Position numbers and translations under genes: made by a program. From Streptomyces pinistramenti (GTDB lineage: Bacteria > Actinomycetota > Actinomycetes > Streptomycetales > Streptomycetaceae), in assembly GCF_020564935.1 (NCBI RefSeq), contig NZ_JAJCXB010000049.1, forward strand, positions 1 through 55,780: a stretch of DNA of 55,780 nucleotides, written 5' to 3'. This document shows positions 36,013 to 45,768 of the stretch, one piece after another. The notes under the pieces were generated by a model. That model made no database searches. It worked only from the letters and a program-made list of their open reading frames with translations, and had not been told where the DNA came from. The stretch's first letter is position 1. Each line of letters begins with the position of its first letter.

Positions 36013-36687
36013 TCAGCGGGAGCGCTTCGCCAGCCGCTCGACGTCCAGCAGGATCACGGCGCGGGCCTCCAGGCGCAGCCAGCCGCGGCCGGCGAAGTCC
36101 GCGAGCGCCTTGTTGACCGTCTCGCGGGAGGCGCCCACCAGCTGGGCCAGCTCCTCCTGCGTCAGGTCGTGCACGACGTGGATGCCCTCTTCGGACTGCA
36201 CGCCGAAGCGGCGCGACAGGTCCAGCAGAGCCCGCGCCACCCGGCCGGGCACGTCGGAAAAGACCAGGTCGGACATCTGGTCGTTGGTCTTGCGCAGGCG
36301 GCGCGCGACGGCGCGCAGCAGGGCGGTCGCCACCTCGGGCCGGGCGTTGAGCCAGGGCTGAAGGTCGCCGTGGCCCAGGCCGAGGAGCTTGACCTCGGTC
36401 AGGGCGGATGCGGTGGCCGTGCGCGGGCCCGGGTCGAAGAGCGAGAGCTCACCGATCAGTTCTCCGGGGCCCAGGACGGCGAGCATGTTCTCCCGGCCGT
36501 CCGGGGAAGTGCGGTGCAGCTTCACCTTGCCCTCGGTGACCACGTACAGGCGGTCGCCGGGATCGCCTTCGTGGAACAGGGCGTCGCCGCGAGCGAGCGT
36601 GACCTCTCCCATTGAGGCGCGCAGCTCGGCCGCCTGCTCATCGTCGAGCGCCGCAAAGAGCGGTGCGCGCCGCAGAACGTCGTCCAC
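36013..36687 (-). CDS. crp: Crp, cAMP-receptor-type regulator
   Basis: A 224-aa protein starting at GTG 36687 behind AAGGAGAG; the longer frame to 36789 lacks a ribosome binding site. The cyclic-nucleotide-binding domain has FHEGDPGDRLYVVTEGKVKL and ELSLFDPGPRTATA with the phosphate-binding arginine. The C-terminal winged helix has QEELAQLVGASRETVNKALA, and the end DVERLAKRSR is the Streptomyces Crp end I recall (SCO3571). It controls germination, growth and antibiotic synthesis. A half-conserved Crp-type palindrome at 36752-36765 lies 65 nt upstream. Confidence 0.95.
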   Translation of the reverse strand: MDDVLRRAPLFAALDDEQAAELRASMGEVTLARGDALFHEGDPGDRLYVVTEGKVKLHRTSPDGRENMLAVLGPGELIGELSLFDPGPRTATASALTEVKLLGLGHGDLQPWLNARPEVATALLRAVARRLRKTNDQMSDLVFSDVPGRVARALLDLSRRFGVQSEEGIHVVHDLTQEELAQLVGASRETVNKALADFAGRGWLRLEARAVILLDVERLAKRSR

Positions 36688-36751
36688 GAGATCTCTCCTT
36701 GTCGACATGCTCTGAGGGACTGTGGTCCCCATCATGCCGGAATGCAAAACA

Positions 36752-36765
36752 GTGCGATCAATCAC
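36752..36765. promoter_or_regulatory. Candidate Crp-binding palindrome
   Basis: GTGCGATCAATCAC matches a GTG-N6-…CAC layout. It extends at the right to TCACA, a perfect half-site of the enterobacterial TGTGA-N6-TCACA box; the left half matches at three of five positions. Its position before crp and nth suggests autoregulation. Confidence 0.4.
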
Positions 36766-36914
36766 AAGTTTGCCGGACCCGTGGCCCAAGCCCTACGGCA
36801 GGGGGCCGATTGGGGTGGCGAATCATGGTGATCGGGCCGGATGTCAGTGGGTGGCCTTAGTCTGGCCGAGTGTCCAACACGCCGGTGAGAGCACGGGATG
36901 AGGGGGCTGAACGA

Positions 36915-38123
36915 GTGACAGCAGAACGCGATTCCGCTGTGGGCGAACACTCGTCCCGCTCGCGTCCCGAATGCGAACAAAGGCGCCAAAGCGCCCGCCG
37001 GGATGGTGCCCGTCCGGAAGGCGACTTCGCAGGTGTGCGACTCGTCGATGCGGATGGCGGATCCGGCGCGAACGCCGAAGGTGAAGCCGGCGGGAAACCG
37101 GTGGCCGGGCCGGCAGGGACATCGGCAGCGAACTCGGTACGGAAGAAGGCCGTCGTGAAGCAAACCCCCGCAATGGTGACGAAGGAGGCGGCCGAGGCGA
37201 CGGCCGCCCAGGAGTCAGCCCCGCAGCAGAGCACCGCGAAGAAGTCCGCGGCCAAGAAGACGACGGCAAAGACAGCGGCGAAGAAGACGACGGCAAAGGC
37301 GGCCGTTCCGAAGAAGACCGCGGCGAAGGCGCCCGCGAAGAAGGCTCCCGCGCGCAAGCCGGAATCGCGGACGGCCATGGTCCGCAGGGCCCGACGGATA
37401 AACCGTGAGCTGGCCGAGCTGTATCCGTACGCCCACCCGGAGTTGGACTTCACCAACCCCTTCGAGCTGTTGGTCGCGACGGTGCTGTCCGCGCAGACCA
37501 CCGACCTGAGGGTCAACCAGACCACCCCCGGTCTGTTCGCCGTCTGCCCCACGCCCGAGGACATGGCGGCGATGGATCCGGAGCGGCTGGAGGAGCTGAT
37601 CCGGCCGACGGGCTTCTTCCGCGCCAAGGCCAAGTCGCTCATCGGCCTGTCGACCGCGCTGCGGGACCGCTTCGGGGGCGAGGTGCCCGGCCGCCTTGAA
37701 GACCTCGTCACGCTGCCCGGTGTCGGCCGCAAGACCGCCAACGTGGTGCTCGGCAACGCCTTCGGCGTCCCCGGCATCACCGTGGACACCCACTTCGGCC
37801 GTCTGGTGCGCCGTTTCGGCTGGACCACCCAGGAAGACCCCGTGAAGGTCGAGGCGGAGATCGCCGAGATCTTCCCCAAGAGCGAGTGGACGATGCTCTC
37901 GCACCGCGTCGTCTTCCACGGCCGCCGCGTCTGCCATTCCCGCAAGCCCGCCTGCGGCGCCTGCGGCATCGCCCCGCTGTGCCCGTCGTACGGCGAGGGT
38001 GAGACGGACCCGGAGAAGGCGAAGAAGCTGCTCAAGTACGAACTGGGCGGCCAGCCGGGCCAGCGCCTGAGCCCGCCGGCCGACTATCCGGGCCGGCCCG
38101 CGCCCCCGCTGGCGGCCTCATGA
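36915..38123 (+). CDS. nth: Endonuclease III with long lysine/alanine-rich N-terminal extension
   Basis: The core (residues ~150-390) is a complete Nth DNA glycosylase/AP lyase. It contains LLVATVLSAQTTD, the helix-hairpin-helix LPGVGRKTANVVLG with the catalytic Lys, VDTHFGRLVRR with the catalytic Asp, and a C-X6-C-X2-C-X5-C iron-sulfur cluster (CHSRKPACGACGIAPLC). About 150 extra N-terminal residues include repeated KKTTAK/KKTAAK motifs, like histone-H1/HU tails, so extra non-specific DNA binding is likely. I choose GTG 36915, eight bases after AGGGGG; a GTG at 36870 is an alternative. It repairs oxidised pyrimidines. Confidence 0.93.
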   Translation: MTAERDSAVGEHSSRSRPECEQRRQSARRDGARPEGDFAGVRLVDADGGSGANAEGEAGGKPVAGPAGTSAANSVRKKAVVKQTPAMVTKEAAEATAAQESAPQQSTAKKSAAKKTTAKTAAKKTTAKAAVPKKTAAKAPAKKAPARKPESRTAMVRRARRINRELAELYPYAHPELDFTNPFELLVATVLSAQTTDLRVNQTTPGLFAVCPTPEDMAAMDPERLEELIRPTGFFRAKAKSLIGLSTALRDRFGGEVPGRLEDLVTLPGVGRKTANVVLGNAFGVPGITVDTHFGRLVRRFGWTTQEDPVKVEAEIAEIFPKSEWTMLSHRVVFHGRRVCHSRKPACGACGIAPLCPSYGEGETDPEKAKKLLKYELGGQPGQRLSPPADYPGRPAPPLAAS

Positions 38124-38208
38124 CGCCGACCGCCACGACCGCACGAGCGGCAGCAGCGGCAACCGCACCGGGGGCCGACCACCGAAGCCAGGGCCTGAGG
38201 GGGCGCGT

Positions 38209-38964
38209 ATGACGAGTGCACGGGAGCAGTATGGCGAGAAGACGGATGGCAGGGACGCGGCGGCGCCCGGCGCGGAGGTGCACGGTGCCGTGGACGGCTC
38301 GGCGGGTGTGGTGAGCGCCGAGCGGCTGCCGGAGTGGCTCGCCCCGGTCGCCCGCGCGGCCGGCACGATCGAACCGCGCCAGCTCAGCCGCTTCCTGCCG
38401 CCGGAGAGCGGCGGCCGGCAGTCCGCCGTGCTGATTCTCTTCGGCCACGGCGCACGCGGTCCCGAGCTGCTGCTCATGGAGCGTGCGGGCACCCTCCGTT
38501 CACACGCCGGACAGCCTTCCTTCCCCGGTGGCGCGCTGGATCCCCAGGACGGCGATCCGGAGGGCCGCGGTCCGGTGCGTGCCGCGCTGCGCGAGGCCCA
38601 GGAGGAGACCGGGCTCGACCCATCGGGTGTCCAGGTGTTCGGCGTACTGCCGCGGCTCTACATCCCGGTCAGCGGGTTCGTCGTGACGCCGGTCCTCGGC
38701 TGGTGGCGCCGTCCCACCCCGGTCGGCGCGGTCGACCAGGCGGAGACCGCACGGGTGTTCACGGTTCCCGTGGCGGATCTCACGGATCCTGCGCACCGCG
38801 TGACGACCCGCCACCCCAGCGGCCACATCGGCCCGGCTTTCCTCGTCGAGGGCGCCCTGGTCTGGGGTTTCACGGCCGGAGTCATCGACCGGATCCTGCA
38901 TTATTCGGGCTGGGAGATTCCGTGGGACTCTGACAAGCAGGTCCCACTCGACTGGCGCGCGTGA
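38209..38964 (+). CDS. NUDIX hydrolase, CoA pyrophosphatase type
   Basis: The 251-aa protein has the extended CoAse signature: LLLMERAGTLRSHAGQPSF and the Nudix box GGALDPQD…VRAALREAQEETGLD. The LRSHAGQPSFPGG region identifies the NudL/CoA-pyrophosphatase subgroup, which splits CoA into 4'-phosphopantetheine and 3',5'-ADP. It lies between nth and the MarP-like gene, four bases before the latter, so the three are likely one transcript. Confidence 0.92.
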   Translation: MTSAREQYGEKTDGRDAAAPGAEVHGAVDGSAGVVSAERLPEWLAPVARAAGTIEPRQLSRFLPPESGGRQSAVLILFGHGARGPELLLMERAGTLRSHAGQPSFPGGALDPQDGDPEGRGPVRAALREAQEETGLDPSGVQVFGVLPRLYIPVSGFVVTPVLGWWRRPTPVGAVDQAETARVFTVPVADLTDPAHRVTTRHPSGHIGPAFLVEGALVWGFTAGVIDRILHYSGWEIPWDSDKQVPLDWRA

Positions 38965-38968
38965 GACG

Positions 38969-40180
38969 GTGTCCGGCGTGAACGTCCTGGACATCCTGTT
39001 GCTGGTCGCCGCCGTGTGGTTCGCGATCGTCGGCTATCGGCAAGGCTTTGTCGTCGGCATCCTGTCCGTGCTCGGCTTCATCGGGGGCGGCCTGATCGCG
39101 GTCTATCTGCTGCCCGTGATCTGGAACGAGATCACGGGGGACGCGACACCCGGCACCTTCGCGGCCATCGCGGCGGTCGCCATCGTGATCGTGTGCGCGT
39201 CGGTGGGCCAGGCGCTCACCACCCATCTGGGCAACAAGCTGCGCCGCCACATCACCTGGTCACCCGCGCGGGCGCTGGACGCGACCGGCGGCGCGCTGGT
39301 CAACGTCCTGGCGATGCTGCTGGTGGCCTGGCTGATCGGTTCCGCGCTGGCCGGCACGTCCCTGCCGACGCTCGGCAAGGAGGTCCGTAACTCCAAGGTG
39401 CTGCTCGGGGTGTCGCGGGTGATGCCGCAACAGGCCGGCACCTGGTTCGCCGACTTCTCCTCGGTCCTCGCGCAGAACGGCTTCCCGCAGGTCTTCACCC
39501 CGTTCTCCAACGAGCCGATCACGTCCGTGCCCGCCCCCGACCCGCAGCTGGCCGACAGCCCCGTCGCCGCGGAGGCCAGGCACAGCATCGTCAAGGTCGT
39601 CGGCACGGCGCCCAGCTGCGGCAAGGTCCTCGAAGGCAGCGGCTTCGTCTTCTCCTCGCACCGCGTGATGACCAACGCCCACGTCGTCGGCGGCGTACGC
39701 GAGCCGACCGTCCAGGTGGGCGGCGAGGGGCGCACGTACGACGCCAAGGTCGTGCTCTACGACTGGAAGCGGGACATCGCGGTGCTCGACGTGCCCGCGC
39801 TGGACGCGCCCCCGCTGCGCTTCGCCGGCAAGGACGCGAGCAGCGGCAAGAGCGCCATCGTCGCGGGCTTCCCGGAGAACGGCGGCTACGACGTCCGCGC
39901 GGCCCGTATCCGCGGCCGCATCCAGGCCAACGGCCCGGACATCTACCACCGGGGCACGGTCGGCCGCGATGTGTACTCCCTGTACGCGACGGTGCGGCAG
40001 GGCAACTCCGGAGGCCCGCTGCTCACGCCGAACGGCGAGGTCTACGGAGTGGTGTTCGCCAAGTCCCTCGACGACGCCCAGACCGGTTACGCCCTGACCG
40101 CGGACGAGGTCCGTGAGGACGTCGTCCAGGGCCGGGCGGCCGGGCATCGGCAGGTCGACAGCCAGGGCTGCGCGATCTGA
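38969..40180 (+). CDS. MarP-like membrane serine protease (CvpA plus S1 domain)
   Basis: A 403-aa protein. Residues ~1-130 have four membrane helices of the CvpA/colicin-V-production type. Residues ~200-385 are a trypsin-type protease with an intact triad: MTNAHVVGG (His238), KRDIAVLDV (Asp269) and RQGNSGGPLL (Ser347). This is the architecture of the mycobacterial acid-resistance protease MarP (Rv3671c), which acts in the periplasm. GTG 38969 is four bases after the previous stop. Confidence 0.92.
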   Translation: MSGVNVLDILLLVAAVWFAIVGYRQGFVVGILSVLGFIGGGLIAVYLLPVIWNEITGDATPGTFAAIAAVAIVIVCASVGQALTTHLGNKLRRHITWSPARALDATGGALVNVLAMLLVAWLIGSALAGTSLPTLGKEVRNSKVLLGVSRVMPQQAGTWFADFSSVLAQNGFPQVFTPFSNEPITSVPAPDPQLADSPVAAEARHSIVKVVGTAPSCGKVLEGSGFVFSSHRVMTNAHVVGGVREPTVQVGGEGRTYDAKVVLYDWKRDIAVLDVPALDAPPLRFAGKDASSGKSAIVAGFPENGGYDVRAARIRGRIQANGPDIYHRGTVGRDVYSLYATVRQGNSGGPLLTPNGEVYGVVFAKSLDDAQTGYALTADEVREDVVQGRAAGHRQVDSQGCAI

Positions 40181-40585
40181 GACGCCAGGGGCGGCGGGTG
40201 CGGAGTACGCGCCTGCCGCCCCGCGCGGCTCAGCTGCGGGTATGGCGGAGGCGCGCGCTCATCCAGCGCGCTCTGCGCCGCAGGATGCGCGGAATCCCCA
40301 TCGGGTGCGCGGGGTCGGAGGGATCACCGGGCCTGAGGTCCGGAGTGCCCTTGTCCCGAGTGCCCACCGCAGCGGCACTGCTGCGGTGGTTGCTTGCCAC
40401 GTCACGGTAGTCGTGCGTCCAGCCCATACCCTCGACTCTGCCCCTGCCCCAAGGTCCGTAACCTCCGGGAGACCCGCCAATTGGCCTATGCGCCAGGCAA
40501 GTGGCTGTTCGTCAGACGTGTGTTCGCCCGCGGTTCGCCGGGCGTTCCGGGATCCCTGAGAGGCGGCCGACCGGCCGCCGGGAGG
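40181..40585. other. Convergent intergenic region without a gene
   Basis: It separates the MarP-like gene from the convergent hydrolase. Only shadow frames are seen. I find no feature beyond short inverted repeats. Confidence 0.5.
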
Positions 40586-41512
40586 TCACCGGTCCGGTTC
40601 GGGGTCCTGCAGCCAGTTGATCAGCTCCGAGGAGAACGCCACCGGGTCCTCCTCGTGCGGGAAGTGGCCGAGCCCGTCGAAGAGCCGCCAGCGGTAGGGG
40701 GCCTCGACGTACGCGCCGGAGCCGGCCGCGCTGCGGGTGCGCATCACCGGGTCGAGTGAGCCGTGCAGATGCAGCGTCGGCACTCGTACCGGCATCTTCA
40801 TGCGGCGGTTGAACTGCAAGCCGTCCGGGCGGGCCATCGAGCGCACCATCCAGCGGTACGGCTCGATCGCGCAGTGCGCCGTGGAGGGGATGCTCATCGC
40901 GCGCTGGTAGACCGCCACCGCGTCCTCCGGCGGGGGCTGCGGGCCCGACCAGTCCCGGATCATCCGTCCCACCAGCGCGGCATCGTCGGCGAGCAGTGCC
41001 CGCTCGGGCAGCCAGGGGCGCTGGAAGTTCCAGATGTGCGAACTGCGCCTGCTCTGTTTGACGTCGGCGAGCATCGCCGAGCGCCAGCGGCGCGGGTGCG
41101 GCATGGACGATACGGCGAGCCGGCGCACCAGCTTGGGCCGCATCACGGCCGCCGTCCACGCCAGATAGCCGCCCAGGTCGTGGCCGACCAGGGCGGCGTC
41201 CGGCTCGCCCAGGGACCGGATGACGCCCGTGACGTCGAGTGCGAGGTTGGCCGGGTCGTAGCCGCGCGGGGTGCGGTCGCTGCCGCCGACGCCGCGCAGG
41301 TCCATCGCGACGGCCCGGTACCCCGCGTCGGCGAGCGCCGGCAGCTGGTGCCGCCACGTCCACCAGAACTGCGGGAAGCCGTGCAGCAGCAGTACCAGCG
41401 GTCCTTCGCCCATCTCCGCGATGTGGAAACGGGCGCCGTTCGCCGCGACGTCCCGGTGCGACCAGGGCCCGTCGGGCTGTACGACCGAAGTGGTGCTGTC
41501 GGCGGCTGTCAT
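40586..41512 (-). CDS. Alpha/beta hydrolase, epoxide-hydrolase-like
   Basis: The 308-aa protein has the oxyanion motif LLLHGFPQFWWTW, the nucleophile elbow VGHDLGGYL with Asp112, and the catalytic His in GLGHFPHEEDP. An Asp nucleophile with HGFP is the pattern of epoxide hydrolases and haloalkane dehalogenases, here closer to the former. The ATG overlaps the stop of the upstream DUF1469 gene (41509-41512), so the two are coupled. Confidence 0.9.
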   Translation of the reverse strand: MTAADSTTSVVQPDGPWSHRDVAANGARFHIAEMGEGPLVLLLHGFPQFWWTWRHQLPALADAGYRAVAMDLRGVGGSDRTPRGYDPANLALDVTGVIRSLGEPDAALVGHDLGGYLAWTAAVMRPKLVRRLAVSSMPHPRRWRSAMLADVKQSRRSSHIWNFQRPWLPERALLADDAALVGRMIRDWSGPQPPPEDAVAVYQRAMSIPSTAHCAIEPYRWMVRSMARPDGLQFNRRMKMPVRVPTLHLHGSLDPVMRTRSAAGSGAYVEAPYRWRLFDGLGHFPHEEDPVAFSSELINWLQDPEPDR

Positions 41513-41967
41513 ACCGACGAGCGTGTCACAGACTCCAGGACCGGGTGATCCGCCGGCACCGCGCGCGGGTGCGGCTTGGCCTTCTGAAGGACGGCCGCCG
41601 TCTCCTTGGCCGCCGCGATGGACTTCTCCGGCTTCTTGATCTTCTTGACCTTCGCGAGCGCGATGAGGATCAGCAGTGCCGCGACGATCAGGAAGGCACC
41701 GCCGACGATCAGGAACGACCAGGCCAGCCCGAGGCCGAGGTTGTGGACGCCGTAGGCGGCGGCGAAGCTCAGTACCGGGAGCGCGAAGAGCGCCAGGACG
41801 CCCGCCACGACGAACGCGGCTCCGCCGATGCCCGCCCGCTTGGCGTCCTGTCGCAACTCGGCCTTTGCCAGCGCGATCTCGTCGTGCACGAGTGCGGACA
41901 TCTCGGCGGTGGCCGCTGCCACCAACTGCCCGAGGCTGCGGTCTGCGCCGTCATCGGCTGAACTCAT
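41509..41967 (-). CDS. Phage-holin-like DUF1469 membrane protein
   Basis: ATG 41967 follows GAGGGAG. The 152-aa protein begins with an amphipathic stretch (SLGQLVAAATAEMSALVHDE) that is typical of DUF1469. Two strong membrane helices (~50-75 and ~80-105) and a lysine-rich tail follow. Despite the name these are chromosomal envelope proteins of unknown role. It is coupled to the hydrolase gene. Confidence 0.9.
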   Translation of the reverse strand: MSSADDGADRSLGQLVAAATAEMSALVHDEIALAKAELRQDAKRAGIGGAAFVVAGVLALFALPVLSFAAAYGVHNLGLGLAWSFLIVGGAFLIVAALLILIALAKVKKIKKPEKSIAAAKETAAVLQKAKPHPRAVPADHPVLESVTRSSV

Positions 41968-42011
41968 CGCCGTCTCCCTCTTGTCTGCTGCCGGATGCAA
42001 AGCCTCTCAGA

Positions 42012-43406
42012 TCATGCCGGACCATCGTCTCCGCGGTCTGCGCCGGAGGCCACTTCGGCAAGCCGCCGGTGCTCGGCGGCCTTTGCCTCAAGGATCACTG
42101 CCATCCTCAGGTGGTACTCCGGCTTGTCCATTTCGTAGATGTCGGGGATGCCGTCCTGGTCCTCGTCGCGCTCCTCGTCCTCGCACAGCTTCTTGTACTT
42201 GGCGTTGCGGAGTTTGAGGAGGACGCCGGCGAAGACGGCGGCGATCAGCGAGCCGATCAGGACGGACGCCTTGATCTCGTCGGCCAGCGCGAGGTCCGTG
42301 GAGAAGGCCAGTTCGCCGATCAGCAGGGAGACCGTGAAGCCGATACCGGCGAGCGCGGCGACGGCGAAGACGTCCGGCCATCTGAGGTCGGGGTTGAGTT
42401 CGGCCTTGGTGAAGCGGGCGGTGACCCACGTGCCGCCGAAGATGCCGAGCGCCTTGCCGACGACCAGGCCGAGGACCACACCCAGCGTTTCGGGCCGGGT
42501 GAAGACCTCGTGGACCGCGCCGCCGGAGACGGACACACCCGCGGAGAACAGGGCGAAGAGCGGTACGGCGAGGCCGGCCGACAGGGGGCGCACCAGGTGC
42601 TCGATGTGCTCACCGGGGGAGTGCGCCTCGCCCTCGTGCCGGGTGCAGCGCAGCATCAGGCCCATCGCGACACCGGCGATGGTGGCGTGCACCCCGCTGT
42701 TCTCCATCAGTGCCCAGATGACCAGGGCGAGCGGCAGGTAGATGTACCAGCCGCGGACGCCCCTGCGCAGCAGGAAGTAGAAGGCCACAAGGCCGGCGAC
42801 GGCGAGGCCGAGCGCCAGAAAGTTGATCTTCGAGGTGAAGAAGATCGCGATGATCAGGATGGCGAAGAGGTCGTCGACGACGGCCAGGGTGAGCAGAAAG
42901 GCGCGCAGCGCGGACGGCAGGGACGTGCCGATCACGGCGAGTACGGCCAGCGCGAACGCGATGTCGGTGGCGGTGGGGACCGCCCAGCCGCTCAGGTCAC
43001 CGCCGCCGACGGAGTTGACGACGGCGTAGACGACGGCGGGCATCGCCATGCCGCAGATCGCGGCGATCACCGGGAGGGCGGCGGCCTTGGGGTCGCGCAG
43101 TTCGCCGGCGACCAGTTCGCGTTTCAGCTCGATGCCGGCGACGAAGAAGAAGACGGCGAGCAGGCCGTTCGCGGCCCAGTGCTGGATGGAGAGGTCCAGG
43201 CCGAGGGCGGCGGGGCCGAGGTGGAAGCCGCGGATCGCTTCGTAGCTGCCGCCGGCGGTGTTGGCCCAGATGAGAGCCGCGACGGCGGCGACGAGGAGGA
43301 GCACGCCGCCCACGGTTTCGGCGCGCAGGGCGTCGGTGACGAAGTTCCGCTCGGGCAGCGGTATCCGCCCGAGGAAGGGGGAACGACGGTTGCGGGGGGT
43401 GTTCAC
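42012..43406 (-). CDS. nhaA: NhaA Na+/H+ antiporter
   Basis: GTG 43406 lies behind GGAGG and gives 464 residues; a further upstream start has no ribosome binding site. Twelve membrane segments are predicted. TATDIAFAL and VVDDLFAILIIA contain the two transport aspartates, and IELKRELVAGEL and GIGFTVSLLIGELAF are NhaA hallmarks. The C-terminal ~70 residues form a charged cytoplasmic tail (EDEERDEDQDGIPD) longer than in E. coli. It exchanges protons for sodium to hold pH and salt balance. Confidence 0.95.
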   Translation of the reverse strand: MNTPRNRRSPFLGRIPLPERNFVTDALRAETVGGVLLLVAAVAALIWANTAGGSYEAIRGFHLGPAALGLDLSIQHWAANGLLAVFFFVAGIELKRELVAGELRDPKAAALPVIAAICGMAMPAVVYAVVNSVGGGDLSGWAVPTATDIAFALAVLAVIGTSLPSALRAFLLTLAVVDDLFAILIIAIFFTSKINFLALGLAVAGLVAFYFLLRRGVRGWYIYLPLALVIWALMENSGVHATIAGVAMGLMLRCTRHEGEAHSPGEHIEHLVRPLSAGLAVPLFALFSAGVSVSGGAVHEVFTRPETLGVVLGLVVGKALGIFGGTWVTARFTKAELNPDLRWPDVFAVAALAGIGFTVSLLIGELAFSTDLALADEIKASVLIGSLIAAVFAGVLLKLRNAKYKKLCEDEERDEDQDGIPDIYEMDKPEYHLRMAVILEAKAAEHRRLAEVASGADRGDDGPA

Positions 43407-43619
43407 GCGGGCGACCTCCGGGCATTTCGGCAGCTGAGTACGGCTGTTGCAGTTGCCGACCAGACTTCCCGGCGCACCCTGAGTTTCTTTGCGTGTCGTT
43501 GACGCGTCTGCCACTTTACCTGGCGCGCACAAAGGGCTAGCGGGTGATTCTCACTTTAAGGGCATACCGGGCGTATGGCTGGCGGGCCGGGTGCCCGGCA
43601 CCCGCCTCCGGAGACGCCG

Positions 43620-43650
43620 CAGGGGCACCGGCCGTCAGCCGGTGCCCCTG
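43620..43650. terminator. Terminator of acs
   Basis: CAGGGGCACCGGC and GCCGGTGCCCCTG pair perfectly (13 bp) around a 5-nt loop, 37 nt after the acs stop on the minus strand. Confidence 0.9.
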
Positions 43651-43686
43651 GTGTTGCGCGTGCATGGTCCCTGGCGGGACCGGTGC

Positions 43687-45654
<1,968 letters not shown>

Positions 45655-45768
45655 GACATCTCCCATTCCCAGGGCGTGCGGTGTGTCCCGGGTCTTAGCT
45701 CATCAGCCCTTGGCACACCTGACAAGAGTTCGCCGGAAAAATTGGTGTAGACCTGTAGCGTCCGCAGG

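Noticed and set aside
37240..37340. CRISPR-like repeats in the nth gene
   Set aside because: The repeats encode Lys/Ala-rich protein sequence in frame, with no spacer structure.
41676..43502. 608-residue plus-strand frame opposite nhaA
   Set aside because: Shadow frame of the antiporter gene, with the composition of a complement and no domain.
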